Source: Parachlamydiales bacterium (GTDB lineage Bacteria > Chlamydiota > Chlamydiia > Chlamydiales > SM23-39). From it: a DNA stretch of 64,000 nt. A program made the translations under genes and the position numbers. A model generated the notes under the pieces. The model saw nothing but the letters and a program-made list of their open reading frames with translations, had not been told where the DNA came from and ran no database searches. The DNA lies in assembly GCA_019694475.1 (NCBI GenBank), contig JAIBBX010000003.1, forward strand, positions 62,001 to 126,000. The letters run 5' to 3'. Below are positions 35,265-44,495 of this stretch, piece by piece. Every line of letters starts with the position of its first letter. Positions within the stretch are counted from its first letter, which is position 1.

Positions 35265-35300
35265 CAAAAAGGCCGTTCGAAAGAGCGGTCTTTTTTTTTA
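35265..35300 (+). terminator. Rho-independent terminator
   Basis: AAAGGCCGTTC and GAGCGGTCTTT pair (with one G-T) around a GAAA loop, followed by seven T residues. Belongs to the gene ending at 35246. Confidence 0.85.
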
Positions 35301-35409
35301 GGTGCGCCTAAAATATTTACTTATCTCCCCTGCAAGCAAATCGTTAGTATGGCTGTGAATTGCCGTTTTTAATATAATTATCCGAATAAGTTTAAATTCG
35401 GGTAATACA

Positions 35410-35772
35410 ATGGGTGCATTAGTTAGTTCTAGATTTGATTTTATTGAAAACAATCCAAAAGCACAGCTTTCTTATGCTGAAGTGGATCATGAATTGAACC
35501 ACCTGAAAAAGCGCGAACATGTGAGCAGTCTTGTAGCTCTTGGCTCTTTAGTGCTGGGGCTTTTGACCATCAGCGGAGTTTTGGGCGGAGGCGCCTTTCT
35601 TTTAGGGGCTCTTTTTGCGATCGCAGGCGTTGCAGCAGCTTATGCGTATTGCTGCAGAATGGCTGAATCGGGCTTGAGAGATCGTCAGATGATTTGGTTT
35701 GTAGGGCATACCCCAACGCCGGGCAATATTCTTCCTCCAGCGCAGAAGCCAGTCGACGAATCAGGTGAATAA
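35410..35772 (+). CDS. Inc-like membrane protein, third gene of the insertion
   Basis: A 120-residue protein with two adjacent hydrophobic segments (about 40-59 and 62-82). It is not visibly related to the DPRGRR pair outside this feature and lacks the SDDT end. A CCGAAT/ATTCGG stem lies in the 5' leader (35382-35401), just before the start. The gene is convergent with cdsN and its last 12 bases overlap the cdsN 3' end, which marks the right-hand border of the insertion. Inc function is inferred from topology only. Confidence 0.68.
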   Translation: MGALVSSRFDFIENNPKAQLSYAEVDHELNHLKKREHVSSLVALGSLVLGLLTISGVLGGGAFLLGALFAIAGVAAAYAYCCRMAESGLRDRQMIWFVGHTPTPGNILPPAQKPVDESGE

Positions 35773-37077
35773 AGCCTTTAATTGACGCAGCGTTTCTTCC
35801 ATTGAAGTCTTTTCTTCAATTTGCTGCTTGAGAAAGCGGTTTACTTTGTCGATATACTTCAGTGCGAAATCTGCGTTTTTATCTGAGCCGGGCTTGTATT
35901 CTCCGATACGGATGAGAAGCTCGTTTTTCTTGTAGTTCGCGAGCACTTCACGCACTTTCCCAATGAGTTCCAGATGAGGTCTATCGACGATTTGAGTGAG
36001 CACCCTGCTGACTGATGCGAGAACGTCGATCGCGGGGAAGTGATATTGTCTTGCGAGATCCGACGATAGAATGATGTGGCCGTCGAGAATGGAGCGAACC
36101 TCATCCGCGACGGGTTCATTCATATCGTCACCTGCGACCAAAACGGTATAGAATGCGGTGATCGAACCTTTTTCAGAATTGCCCGATCGTTCGAGCAGTC
36201 TTGGAAGAGTTGCGAAAACAGATGGAGTGTAACCTGCGCGGGCAGGCGGCTCGCCTGCAGCGAGGCCGATTTCGCGCAGTGCACGCGCATATCGCGTGAC
36301 CGAATCCATCATCAAGATGACTGATTTGCCCTGATCGCGGAAGTATTCTGCAATTGCCGTTCCTACGTATGCAGCGTTGATTCTCATTTGGGCCGCTTGA
36401 TCGGATGTAGAAACGATGATGACAGATCGTTTCATCCCTTCAGGGCCAAGATCGTTGATGAGGAATTCTCTCAATTCCCTTCCGCGCTCGCCGATGAGCG
36501 AAATCACATTGACGTCGGCCACCGCGTTGCGGGCAATCATGCCTAATAGAGTTGATTTTCCAACGCCCGCAGCAGAAAAAATGCCGATCCTTTGCCCTTT
36601 TCCGCAAGTGAGGACGCCGTCGATGCAGCGCACGCCTACGGAGATCGGTTTGTCAATTAGACCTCTTTTAAGAGGATCTGGAGGTTGGTTGATGACGGGG
36701 AAACTCTCTTCGACTTCGAGAGGCCCTTTTACATCTTCATCGATGGGTTGTCCAAGGCCGTTGAGGACGCGGCCTAAGAGTTTAGGTCCTACTTTGATGT
36801 GCATTGGCATGCGCATCGGAACGACTTCCGAAGAAGGGCCGATTCCTTTCATATCGCCGAGAGGCGAGAGGAGCACTTCATCTTTGGTAAAGCCGACGAC
36901 TTCCGCGGCTAAGGGATCTCCTTCTCTTTTGATCAAGCAAACTTCGCCCATTTTCACTTGGGGAACAACAGCTCGAATGAGCATGCCGATCACTTCTGTG
37001 ATGCGGCCATGCACAGTGGTTAGCTCTACATCTTCGAGGTGGTTGATCAGCTTGTCGAAAGAGGGAGGATTTTCCAT
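35761..37077 (-). CDS. cdsN: Type III secretion ATPase CdsN
   Basis: The SctN hexameric ATPase that unfolds and releases secretion substrates. Walker A is SAAGVGKST at about 168-176; Walker B is in SVILMMDSVTRYARALRE; GYTPSVFATLPRLLERSG is the conserved catalytic stretch shared with FliI. At 438 residues it equals chlamydial CT669. The ATG overlaps the stop of the upstream gene by one base (TAATG). Its 3' end overlaps the last of the three inserted plus-strand genes. Confidence 0.96.
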   Translation of the reverse strand: MENPPSFDKLINHLEDVELTTVHGRITEVIGMLIRAVVPQVKMGEVCLIKREGDPLAAEVVGFTKDEVLLSPLGDMKGIGPSSEVVPMRMPMHIKVGPKLLGRVLNGLGQPIDEDVKGPLEVEESFPVINQPPDPLKRGLIDKPISVGVRCIDGVLTCGKGQRIGIFSAAGVGKSTLLGMIARNAVADVNVISLIGERGRELREFLINDLGPEGMKRSVIIVSTSDQAAQMRINAAYVGTAIAEYFRDQGKSVILMMDSVTRYARALREIGLAAGEPPARAGYTPSVFATLPRLLERSGNSEKGSITAFYTVLVAGDDMNEPVADEVRSILDGHIILSSDLARQYHFPAIDVLASVSRVLTQIVDRPHLELIGKVREVLANYKKNELLIRIGEYKPGSDKNADFALKYIDKVNRFLKQQIEEKTSMEETLRQLKALFT

Positions 37078-37727
37078 TATAATTGCGTGTTGAGGAGTTG
37101 CGTGACGGACTGAATCACTTTGCCAAGCAGCGTTGTGGTATATTGGATTTCCTGTTGAGCCAGTCCCATTTTCACCTGGATGGAGAGCATATCGCCCGGA
37201 TTGATATTTGCTCCGCTGGCCGACATTTCTTTCAATTTATCCTGCACTTGAGAAAGTTTGTCTTGTCCATCATTGACCATGGCAATGAAACGAGCTAGCG
37301 CATCGAGTCCCGTTGGGATTTTTCCCTCTTCCAGCTGCATGCCCATTTTAGAAGCTGCAGCGCGGATGTGGTCATTCGCATCGCCCAATTTTTGTTTGAC
37401 TAAATGGCTTTGCGAGCGCTTTAGTTTCAAATTTTGGTCTTTGAGCTGCTTTTCAACCGTCCCAAGCGAATCTTGCACTTGACCAGTTTGGGCAAAAATG
37501 GAATCGAACGAAATCCCAGAAGTTGCAATAGTAGGCCCCCGGGCCACATCCATTGGAGTTGGCCCTGTGGGTGCCGTTTGCCCAGCTTGGGGAGTGCGTG
37601 TTCCAGTTCCTTGCATATAGCTGTCGAATCCAGTCGGGGTTTGCCCTGCAGTAACCGGTTTTTCAAGCGGTTCTGGAGCTTTGCCTGGCGAAATTCGATC
37701 TGGGCTTCTATCTGGAGGAACTGCCAT
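37077..37727 (-). CDS. CT668 homolog, probable T3SS inner-rod protein
   Basis: A 216-residue protein in the CT668 position. The first 95 residues are Pro/Thr/Gly-rich and disordered; the rest is helical. The C-terminal 40 residues (GDMLSIQVKMGLAQQEIQY, then TTLLGKVIQSVTQLLNTQ) have the pattern of SctI inner-rod proteins such as PrgJ and YscI, which end in a helix with LxxQxxLxx..VSK...xxVxTLLxTQ. I therefore infer that it forms the inner rod joining the export gate to the needle. Both ends are TAATG overlaps with its neighbours, as is usual in this operon. Confidence 0.7.
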   Translation of the reverse strand: MAVPPDRSPDRISPGKAPEPLEKPVTAGQTPTGFDSYMQGTGTRTPQAGQTAPTGPTPMDVARGPTIATSGISFDSIFAQTGQVQDSLGTVEKQLKDQNLKLKRSQSHLVKQKLGDANDHIRAAASKMGMQLEEGKIPTGLDALARFIAMVNDGQDKLSQVQDKLKEMSASGANINPGDMLSIQVKMGLAQQEIQYTTTLLGKVIQSVTQLLNTQL

Positions 37728-38149
37728 TATTTACCCTTGCTAGCTGGACCTGGGGTTTTTTTGATGAACTTCTCAACAAAGTCAATCGCAGATCCTGCGA
37801 GTTTTTTAATCATAGGATCTTTCGATTTGAGCGTTTGCTCAAGGATCTTTTCGCCTTTATCGATTGAATTCGGCATCATGCTCATAGAAAGGCCTTTGAA
37901 TGCTTTTGCCATGTCATTATGCGGATCTACTTCGAGCACATCGTCAAAATATTTGACGGCTTGCTTGAGTTCCAATTTATGCAAGTGCAAATAACCGAAA
38001 CCGATTTTAGGCAAAATGTTTTTTGGGTCGAGCATTTCTGCCGCTTTGAACAACTTGAGGGCTGCATCTTCGTCGGCTTGGTTGACTGCAATAAAACCAG
38101 CTTCGGCCAGTAAGATGAAGTCTTCTTTGTATTTTTTTGCTGCTGACAT
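37727..38149 (-). CDS. cdsG: TPR-type needle chaperone CdsG
   Basis: A 140-residue helical protein with TPR-like pairs (ALKLFKAAEMLDPKNI, then LKQAVKYFDDVLEVDPHND). It is in the CT667 position next to the needle gene. In Chlamydia CdsE and CdsG together hold the needle subunit CdsF soluble before export, as YscE/YscG do for YscF. The basic C-terminal GPASKGK tail is not part of a TPR. Near-constant spacing with cdsF supports co-expression. Confidence 0.82.
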   Translation of the reverse strand: MSAAKKYKEDFILLAEAGFIAVNQADEDAALKLFKAAEMLDPKNILPKIGFGYLHLHKLELKQAVKYFDDVLEVDPHNDMAKAFKGLSMSMMPNSIDKGEKILEQTLKSKDPMIKKLAGSAIDFVEKFIKKTPGPASKGK

Positions 38150-38166
38150 ACGTTTTCCCTATCCGT

Positions 38167-38418
38167 TTATTGCGTTTTTTGGTTCGAGATTGCGTGGCTG
38201 ATCACCGTGTTGACCTGAGAGATCAAGTTAGAGATCGATTCGCCCATTTGCGTTACTTGGCTCATTTGGAATTGGAGCAAAATAAACGATCCTGGAGTCG
38301 CTGTACTCATTTTACTTGCAAGCGAGCGGACAGATTGCACAAGTCTATCTTGCAGCACCTTATACGCTGAAATCAATGAGTGGAATGTAAGGGTAATTCC
38401 CGGGAGTTGTCCTGCCAT
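38167..38418 (-). CDS. cdsF: Type III secretion needle subunit CdsF
   Basis: An 83-residue needle protein (SctF). Its length is that of CT666 (83) and it is flanked by the two chaperone genes. It has the two-helix arrangement: an N-terminal helix around residues 14-38 and a C-terminal helix around residues 45-83. A good ribosome site (AGGAGACAG) precedes the ATG. Residues 40-46 (TATPGSF) probably form the turn between the helices. Confidence 0.9.
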   Translation of the reverse strand: MAGQLPGITLTFHSLISAYKVLQDRLVQSVRSLASKMSTATPGSFILLQFQMSQVTQMGESISNLISQVNTVISHAISNQKTQ

Positions 38419-38428
38419 TTACTGTCTC

Positions 38429-38656
38429 CTATTTCACTTTTCGTAAGACTTTTTGCAAGGCGGCATATCCGTGTAAAAGAATGCCGAGCTCGTCGAAATC
38501 CTTTTCTTTTGCCCCTTCGCGCAAGTGTTTTTTTATTTCTTGGATTCGTTTTTCCACTTTATCCAAGATCTCTTTGCCGCGGCTTGGTCTTTCTTTGATC
38601 TCTTTTTCGAGATCGAAAGCAAACTTTTCACCGGGTTTTTTTTCTAACCCAAACAT
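38429..38656 (-). CDS. cdsE: Needle chaperone CdsE
   Basis: A 75-residue helical charged protein in the CT665 position, just upstream of the needle gene. It is the likely partner of the TPR protein CdsG in a heterodimeric needle chaperone. Two predicted helices, about 15-45 and 52-75, fit the YscE-like helical hairpin. A GGAG ribosome site lies 8 bases before the ATG. No membrane segment. Confidence 0.82.
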   Translation of the reverse strand: MFGLEKKPGEKFAFDLEKEIKERPSRGKEILDKVEKRIQEIKKHLREGAKEKDFDELGILLHGYAALQKVLRKVK

Positions 38657-38677
38657 AAGGTTTCTCCTTTCTTCCTT

Positions 38678-40639
38678 TCACCGGGTATAGTCGATTTTAT
38701 ATTTTAATCCATCTTTTTCAAGAAGAATCGTATTTGATTCGATGGAAGTAATCTTCATTCCATCGACCCGATCTCCTAAAGTATAGATTTTTCCATTCAT
38801 TACAACGCTAAATCCGCGCCCATCATAAGTAGACGTTCCCGTCACTTGATAATTTTGTGAAAGATCGATGCCGACCCTGCTTGGATGAGAAGCAATCGCA
38901 TAATTTTTCACTGATGCAACGCCTTTCAATGCGTTGATTTCCTTGATGGCTTTTTTGAGCTCATTGCTCATTTGATCGTTGTAATTTCCGGTCAAAATCA
39001 CATTTCCGTTGGACAATTGGAAGGTGACGCCCCCCAAATTGGCCATCGTGATGATCGATTGGAGCTGCGTATTGAGAGTTTGTTCAATGACGACTTGATT
39101 TTCCAATCTGTCTAAATAGGGGAAGTTGACGGTCAAATATTCATACAATCGGGTTCCTTCTTCCACTGTCGGAATATATCCGTTTACTACGAATCTTCCG
39201 GCTGCAGGAGAATGGATGCTGACGCCGCGCCATGCTGCATTATCGCTCAAGACATCGTTCATCATTTTCCATACGCCTTCGTCGATCACTACGTTATCTT
39301 CAATCGAGGTGATGAAAGTGATTTGGCCCAACCGGTATTTCATTTCTTGATAATCGACGCCTGTGAGCACATGTCCGACGATGAAAAGTTTGCCGCTGCC
39401 TGGGTTGTAGGAATATTGAACATCGGTAAATTTAGCGAGCGCTTCTTTGATTTCAGAGACAGGCTCTTTTTTCGCCATTTCTGTGCCGCTCGATTTGAAA
39501 AGAGAGAAGAAAGTGATGAACATGATGAGGAAGATGGCGGCTGCAGAGCCTCCCATGATCAAATACTTCATCGGGATTGGCTTTTTCTTCCAATCGATCA
39601 CTTCTTCTTTGATTTCTTCTTCTTCTTTGACTTCAGGCGGCGGCGCTTCCGGTGCTTTTGCTGCCTCGTAGCTTGGAACCATGGGGGAGTAGATCGTCTC
39701 TTGGGGAGCTTCCCGGTCGATGATCATGAACACCGTGGTTCCTAAGGCGATCAGATCCTGAGGAGTTACGATTTTCTTTTCAGTAAGAACTGCGCCATTG
39801 ACTACGGTTCCGTTTTTCGATCCGAGATCTTCGAGTTCCATCACGCCTTCCGGGCTTACCATGAGTCGAGCATGCGCTCTGGATACGCTCATGTCTTGGA
39901 AGACGATATCGCAAGCGTTCGGATCTTTGCCGATCGTGTAGGTTCTGCCTTTTTCGATCGCGATTTCAGCTCCGGCGTTCGGGCCTGCGATCACTTTGAG
40001 CATGAGCGGCGATTCTGCAATCAGGTTGAAGGGAAGTTCTTCCTCGGTGCCAGTGTCTTCGAAAATGGTGTCATACGCCGTCATTTGCGGTTTTGGCGGT
40101 GCAGGAGGGATGCGGAGCTCTTCTGGTTCGATTGCAGGTTTAGGCGGCTCTTCTTCTTTGATTTCTGTTTCTTGCGGCTCTTCTTCGGGCTCTTCGCCAA
40201 AGATGTCGTTGTATCCGCCTTTTTCTTTCTTTTCTTGTTTTTCTTTCGGCGGCTTTGGTTCTTCGGGCTGTTCGATGTCGCCAAAAATATCGTCGTATCC
40301 GCTTTTTTTCTTTTTTTCTGGCTGCTTGATTTCAGGACGCGCTTCTTCGGAATAGAGAAAAACGGTGTTGCCGATTTGAATCCGATCGCCTTCTTTCAGA
40401 AGAATTGGATCGGTTGTTTCAGCATCATTGACTAGAGCGGGATTGACGCGGCTTAAATTTTTCAGGTAAACGCCTTCGGGCGTTTTATTCAATCGAACGT
40501 GTTTTCTGGAAACGGTGCTGTCTTCAATGACCAAATCGCAGGCGTCAGGATCACGGCCGATGATCCATTCTTCGCCGTCTTCCAAATTTAGGATGAGGCC
40601 TCGATGAGGTCCTTCTTCTGCAATCAGATGCGCCGGCAT
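38678..40639 (-). CDS. cdsD: Type III secretion inner-membrane ring protein CdsD with two FHA domains
   Basis: SctD, 653 residues. FHA domain 1 is at about 1-100 (IIGRDPDACDLVIEDSTVSRKH), then an acidic linker with repeated DDIFGDIEQPEE-like stretches, FHA domain 2 at about 208-310 (TIGKDPNACDIVFQD, VSRAHARL), a transmembrane helix at about 355-380 (LIMGGSAAAIFLIMFITFF), and periplasmic BON/ring-building modules to the end. CT664 is larger (about 829 residues), the difference being mainly in linker and periplasmic modules. The FHA domains bind phospho-threonine; CdsD of Chlamydia is phosphorylated by the kinase PknD, so the kinase encoded at 28835-30379 is a candidate partner. Confidence 0.92.
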   Translation of the reverse strand: MPAHLIAEEGPHRGLILNLEDGEEWIIGRDPDACDLVIEDSTVSRKHVRLNKTPEGVYLKNLSRVNPALVNDAETTDPILLKEGDRIQIGNTVFLYSEEARPEIKQPEKKKKSGYDDIFGDIEQPEEPKPPKEKQEKKEKGGYNDIFGEEPEEEPQETEIKEEEPPKPAIEPEELRIPPAPPKPQMTAYDTIFEDTGTEEELPFNLIAESPLMLKVIAGPNAGAEIAIEKGRTYTIGKDPNACDIVFQDMSVSRAHARLMVSPEGVMELEDLGSKNGTVVNGAVLTEKKIVTPQDLIALGTTVFMIIDREAPQETIYSPMVPSYEAAKAPEAPPPEVKEEEEIKEEVIDWKKKPIPMKYLIMGGSAAAIFLIMFITFFSLFKSSGTEMAKKEPVSEIKEALAKFTDVQYSYNPGSGKLFIVGHVLTGVDYQEMKYRLGQITFITSIEDNVVIDEGVWKMMNDVLSDNAAWRGVSIHSPAAGRFVVNGYIPTVEEGTRLYEYLTVNFPYLDRLENQVVIEQTLNTQLQSIITMANLGGVTFQLSNGNVILTGNYNDQMSNELKKAIKEINALKGVASVKNYAIASHPSRVGIDLSQNYQVTGTSTYDGRGFSVVMNGKIYTLGDRVDGMKITSIESNTILLEKDGLKYKIDYTR

Positions 40640-40648
40640 CTAAAAACC

Positions 40649-41047
40649 TTAGTAAATGCTTTCTTCATTCTCAAATTTTGCCACTTCTTCGCGCCAATAG
40701 ATCAAATAATTGACAAAATCCTCAATCGCTTCGCGAAATGTCTGATAGTTTAATTCATAAGGCAATCCCAAAGAGAGTGTCAAGAACTTCTCGTTTGCAT
40801 CCATTCCAATTCTTGTGGATGCAGTTCCTTGCCCGAGCAGATTTGCGCGCATCAAGTACATGAAGAGTTCTTCTTTTTTCTTATTGGGAACCGCGCAAAT
40901 TTGTGCGTGCACTGCGATGCCAGGATCTAAATCTCGAATTGCAACAGTTTCGCCGACAATTTTAAATGAATACAATTTTTGTTCATTAAGTTTCGGTGTA
41001 GCAATCGATAGTTCCTTGCAAAGTTTCTCCAGGTAATCCTGTAGCAT
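40649..41047 (-). CDS. CT663-like T3SS chaperone
   Basis: I choose the start at 41047 (MLQDYLEKLCKEL), which has GAGGA upstream and gives 132 residues, the usual length of CT663 homologs; an in-frame start at 41125 would add 26 residues. The protein has the class I chaperone arrangement: an N-terminal helix, strands (KLYSFKIVGETVAIRDLDPG), and a C-terminal helix from about 105. In C. trachomatis CT663 is reported to bind sigma-66 and to influence transcription as well as acting in secretion. It heads the minus-strand cdsD operon; the gap to cdsD is 9 bases. Confidence 0.78.
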   Translation of the reverse strand: MLQDYLEKLCKELSIATPKLNEQKLYSFKIVGETVAIRDLDPGIAVHAQICAVPNKKKEELFMYLMRANLLGQGTASTRIGMDANEKFLTLSLGLPYELNYQTFREAIEDFVNYLIYWREEVAKFENEESIY

Positions 41048-41201
41048 ACCAAATGCGTCCTCATACCCATTATTCACTGAGCGTAGAAAATTTACAAGAG
41101 AAAGAAAATGAAAAAGAAATTGCAATGTGAAAAAACTAAAGGAGCAAGAGAGCTTCTCGCTTCTTTAGTTTTGCATTTCGCATCAGCATTTTCGAGATGA
41201 T

Positions 41202-42431
41202 TTATGCGGAACGGTCGCGGACAACTTTCGGCGGCTGATTATCTGTGATTGCAGATTTTTCGATGATGATTTCCTTGATCGTTGGATCAGATGGAACTTC
41301 GAACATCAAATCGCGCAAAAGATTTTCAGTGATCATGCGAAGAGCTCTTGCGCCAGTGCCAGTCTCTTTTGCTTTTTTCGCCATTGCTTCAAGCGCTTCT
41401 TGAGTGAATTCGAGTTTGACGTTTTCTTCCGCAAAAAGATGCTCGTATTGTTTAATAATCGCATTCTTAGGTTTTACAAGAATGTCGACAAGGTCTTGAA
41501 CTGTAAGTTCATTGCAATTTGCGATGCTGTTAAACCTGCCTACGAATTCCGGGATCATTCCAAAAGAGATAAGATCTTCCGGTTCCACTTTGGATAGCAA
41601 GTAGTTGGTGTCATGCGTATCGACAGCGCGCTTGGTTGCGGCGTCAAATCCGATCGTGCTTTTCCCAAGTCTTTTTGCAATCATCTTGTCCAAATGAACG
41701 AAGGCGCCGCCAACAATGAAGAGGATATTTTGGGTGTTCACCTTAATATACTCTTGGTTGGGGTGTTTTCTTCCCCCTTTTGGCGGAACGTTCGCGACAG
41801 TTCCTTCGACGATTTTTAAAAGAGCCTGCTGCACGCCTTCGCCAGAAACGTCGCGGGTAATCGAAACGTTGGAAGTGGTTTTGCGGATCTTGTCGATTTC
41901 ATCGACATAAATGATCCCATGTTCTGCTTTGGCAACATCATAATCAGCTGCTTGTAAGAGGCGAAGGATGATATTTTCCACATCCTCGCCTACATAGCCT
42001 GCTTCTGTCAGCGTTGTCGCGTCAGAAATTGCAAAAGGAACATCCAAAATAAGGGCTAGCGTGCGCGCCATGAGCGTTTTTCCAGACCCGGTTGGTCCAA
42101 TCAACATTACATTCGATTTGCTGTATTCCACTTCCGATTGTTTGGAAAGGGAGCGGATTCGTTTGTAATGGTTGTAGACGGCAACTGAAATGGTTTTTTT
42201 GGCGCTTTCCTGTCCAATGATGTACTCGTCAAGATGAGCTTTGATCTCTTTTGGCTTGAGGAGCTTCATCTCATAGCTAACAGGCTTTTTCTGTACGATA
42301 TCGACGCAAAGGCCTACGCATTTATCGCAAATGTAGGCGTTTGGGCCCGAAATGAGCTTTTCGACGATATCTTCTGTCCTTCCGCAGAAAGAGCAGCTAG
42401 CAAGTTCATTGGCATTTTTTTTGTTTGTCAT
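41202..42431 (-). CDS. clpX: ATP-dependent unfoldase ClpX
   Basis: The AAA+ partner of ClpP. A ZBD zinc finger near residues 12-40 carries CSFCGRTED and CDKC; Walker A is IGPTGSGKT at about 112-120; Walker B is IIYVDEIDK near 174; pore loop EAGYVGEDV follows Walker A and an IGF loop (TIGFDAATK) near 261 binds ClpP. At 409 residues it is full length, CT705 type. Its ATG overlaps the end of clpP2 by 4 bases. Confidence 0.96.
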   Translation of the reverse strand: MTNKKNANELASCSFCGRTEDIVEKLISGPNAYICDKCVGLCVDIVQKKPVSYEMKLLKPKEIKAHLDEYIIGQESAKKTISVAVYNHYKRIRSLSKQSEVEYSKSNVMLIGPTGSGKTLMARTLALILDVPFAISDATTLTEAGYVGEDVENIILRLLQAADYDVAKAEHGIIYVDEIDKIRKTTSNVSITRDVSGEGVQQALLKIVEGTVANVPPKGGRKHPNQEYIKVNTQNILFIVGGAFVHLDKMIAKRLGKSTIGFDAATKRAVDTHDTNYLLSKVEPEDLISFGMIPEFVGRFNSIANCNELTVQDLVDILVKPKNAIIKQYEHLFAEENVKLEFTQEALEAMAKKAKETGTGARALRMITENLLRDLMFEVPSDPTIKEIIIEKSAITDNQPPKVVRDRSA

Positions 42432-43057
42432 ACGCTGGCCGGTACTTCACTCGTTTTTTCTGCCATAGAATTTAGATGGGCAGGTTTTGCAATGTGGTCC
42501 ACGATGCCATATTTCAGGGCACCTTCGGGGTCCATATAAAAGTCTCTCTCAGAATCTTCCAGCACTTTTTCCAAAGCTTGGCCGGTAAATCGAGACATTA
42601 GAGAAGAGGTAATTTTTTTCAGTTCCAAAATCTCTTTCGCTTGCAAAGCAATATCTTCCGATGTGCCCATGACGCCGCCATAGGGTTGGTGGATCATGAT
42701 GCGGCTATGCGGCAGAGCAAATCGTTTCCCTTTGGTCCCTGCTGCGAGGAGAAGAGCTGCCATTGATACAGCTTGGCCGATGCAATAGGTGTTGATATCG
42801 CAGCCCAAAAAGAGCATGGTATCTAGGATTGCAAGGCCTGCTGTGATTTGGCCGCCATTGGAATTGATATATAGGTTGATGTCTTTCTTTGGATCTTCCA
42901 TTTTCAAAAATAGAAGCTGAGCTACGACAACGTTTGCGACTTGATCAGAAATATCGGTTCCGATGAAGATAATCCGATCTTTGAGAAGCCGCGAATAAAT
43001 ATCCATGGAACGCTCGCCGCGTCCTGTATCTTCGATTACATAAGGCGTTAAAGACAT
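42428..43057 (-). CDS. clpP: ATP-dependent Clp protease proteolytic subunit, ClpP2 type
   Basis: The canonical ClpP, linked to clpX. Catalytic Ser98 lies in [11 protein letters not shown] and His123 in [10 protein letters not shown]. The N-terminus ([25 protein letters not shown]) is close to that of most bacterial ClpPs, whereas the copy at 3770-4372 is more divergent. At 209 residues it is usual. Corresponds to CT706. Confidence 0.95.
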   Translation of the reverse strand: MSLTPYVIEDTGRGERSMDIYSRLLKDRIIFIGTDISDQVANVVVAQLLFLKMEDPKKDINLYINSNGGQITAGLAILDTMLFLGCDINTYCIGQAVSMAALLLAAGTKGKRFALPHSRIMIHQPYGGVMGTSEDIALQAKEILELKKITSSLMSRFTGQALEKVLEDSERDFYMDPEGALKYGIVDHIAKPAHLNSMAEKTSEVPASV

Positions 43058-43103
43058 ATTTCAAATCCCCTTTTCCTCAGTTTATCTGTAGGACTCTGCG
43101 AGT

Positions 43104-44396
43104 TCAAGCTTTTTTCAATATAAAGTCTTGCGCTTTGGCTAAAATGACTTTAGAAAGGGCTAAAGCATATACTTCTTTTGGCATTTGATCCATGTTTCTG
43201 CCGCCGTGGGATTGGAAAATATGGATCGCTTCTCTTTGTACTTCTTGATGAGTCACGGGAATTTTTTCTTTTTGGACGATTCCGCGCGAAAGATAGAATA
43301 ATCTGACAGCTTGCGCCGATTCGATCGATAATTTTTCTTCGAGCGCTTTCCGTTCTTCTTGGGACATCGTGTTCCACTTATTTTTGAAGCTCGGATCGTG
43401 CATCATTTGGCTTAAGCGATGTTTACGCTCGGTGTCGATCAGCGACTGGGGGAGTTCGAACATATAATTTTCGATCAGGTATTCGTTGACTTGCTCTCTC
43501 AGTTCGTTTTGCACCTTTTCATCAGCCTGCTTATTTAATAGGTCTGTGATCGATTGACGCATGTGGGCGGTATCGGACGCTCCCACTTTTTTAGCAAACT
43601 CATCGTCGAGTTCAGGCAAAAGGGCTCTTTCCACCTTTAATATAGTGATGCGGACGTTTTTCGGTTTGAATTCCGCTTTTTCAGCCTCGGTTGCTGTGTC
43701 GTCGACTTCGCTGACACCTTCTAATACATCGCCGACTTTGGCGCCTGCGACCAGTTGTTTCATCCAATTCGCCATCCGCTCTTTCGACACTTCGAAGCGA
43801 ATGTGGTGGAAAACTCTTTGTACATTTTCCCCTTCAACTGTATCCAAGTCGATCATGATATAGTCGCCATCTTGAATGGCTCGATCGTTGATCGGCTCCC
43901 ACTGGGCATAAAAGAAGCGCATTTGTCTAACAGCTTCTTCGATTTGTTTTTCTGCGACTTCGGGTCTATCGACAGCTTTCGCAACAAAGCCCGCAGCATC
44001 AACCGTTGGAATTTTTGGCTCCGTTTCAAATGAAAAAACGAGATCAGCTTCGTGTTCGCTGATTTTTTTCATTTCGAAGGAGATAGGGGAGTTGTTATTT
44101 AAAATGGGTACTTGGGCCGTTTTTTGTGCAGCAATGAATGCCATATCGGCCAATTCTTTGTGCATCTGCTTTTCGACTTCGCCCGGGAATTTTTTCAAAA
44201 TAGTTTCGTCAGGGGCCTTGCCTTTTCTGAATCCAGGCAGGGTAACTTCTTTGCCGACAGTTTTCGTGGCTTTTTTGCGCGCATCTTTGATCATTTGCGC
44301 GCTCGTCTTTACTTCTAATTCGACCCGGCAAGATCCTTTTTCGTGGACGGCTACTTTTACATCTGTTGATTCTGCTAATGCTTGGGTCACGGTCAT
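43104..44396 (-). CDS. tig: Trigger factor
   Basis: A ribosome-associated chaperone of 430 residues. The N-terminal ribosome-binding signature (LPGFRKGKAPDETIL) is near residue 55-69; the middle FKBP-like PPIase domain (about 160-245, QDGDYIMIDLDTVEG onward) and helical arms follow. It is the CT707 homolog and the first gene of a tig-clpP2-clpX operon, with 46 bases before clpP2. Its start lies about 30 bases from the 3' end of tRNA-Gly on the same strand. Confidence 0.93.
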   Translation of the reverse strand: MTVTQALAESTDVKVAVHEKGSCRVELEVKTSAQMIKDARKKATKTVGKEVTLPGFRKGKAPDETILKKFPGEVEKQMHKELADMAFIAAQKTAQVPILNNNSPISFEMKKISEHEADLVFSFETEPKIPTVDAAGFVAKAVDRPEVAEKQIEEAVRQMRFFYAQWEPINDRAIQDGDYIMIDLDTVEGENVQRVFHHIRFEVSKERMANWMKQLVAGAKVGDVLEGVSEVDDTATEAEKAEFKPKNVRITILKVERALLPELDDEFAKKVGASDTAHMRQSITDLLNKQADEKVQNELREQVNEYLIENYMFELPQSLIDTERKHRLSQMMHDPSFKNKWNTMSQEERKALEEKLSIESAQAVRLFYLSRGIVQKEKIPVTHQEVQREAIHIFQSHGGRNMDQMPKEVYALALSKVILAKAQDFILKKA

Positions 44397-44424
44397 TCTC
44401 CGGGGGATAAAAAATTGTGAATTA

Positions 44425-44495
44425 GCGGGCGATGAGGTTCGAACTCACGACCCTCACGTTGGCAACGTGATGCTCTACCACTGAGCTACGCCCGC
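44425..44495 (-). tRNA. tRNA-Gly (anticodon GCC)
   Basis: Seventy-one bases fold into a complete cloverleaf: acceptor GCGGGCG/CGCCCGC, D-arm GCTC...GAGC, anticodon stem TCACG/CGTGA with loop TTGCCAA, and T-arm GTGAG with TTCGAAC. Anticodon GCC reads GGC/GGT codons. No CCA is encoded. Confidence 0.97.

Noticed and set aside
40081-40435. Plus-strand frames of up to 187 codons antisense to the cdsD linker
   Set aside because: Acidic linker codons read backwards give Phe-rich nonsense; cdsD is clearly the real gene.
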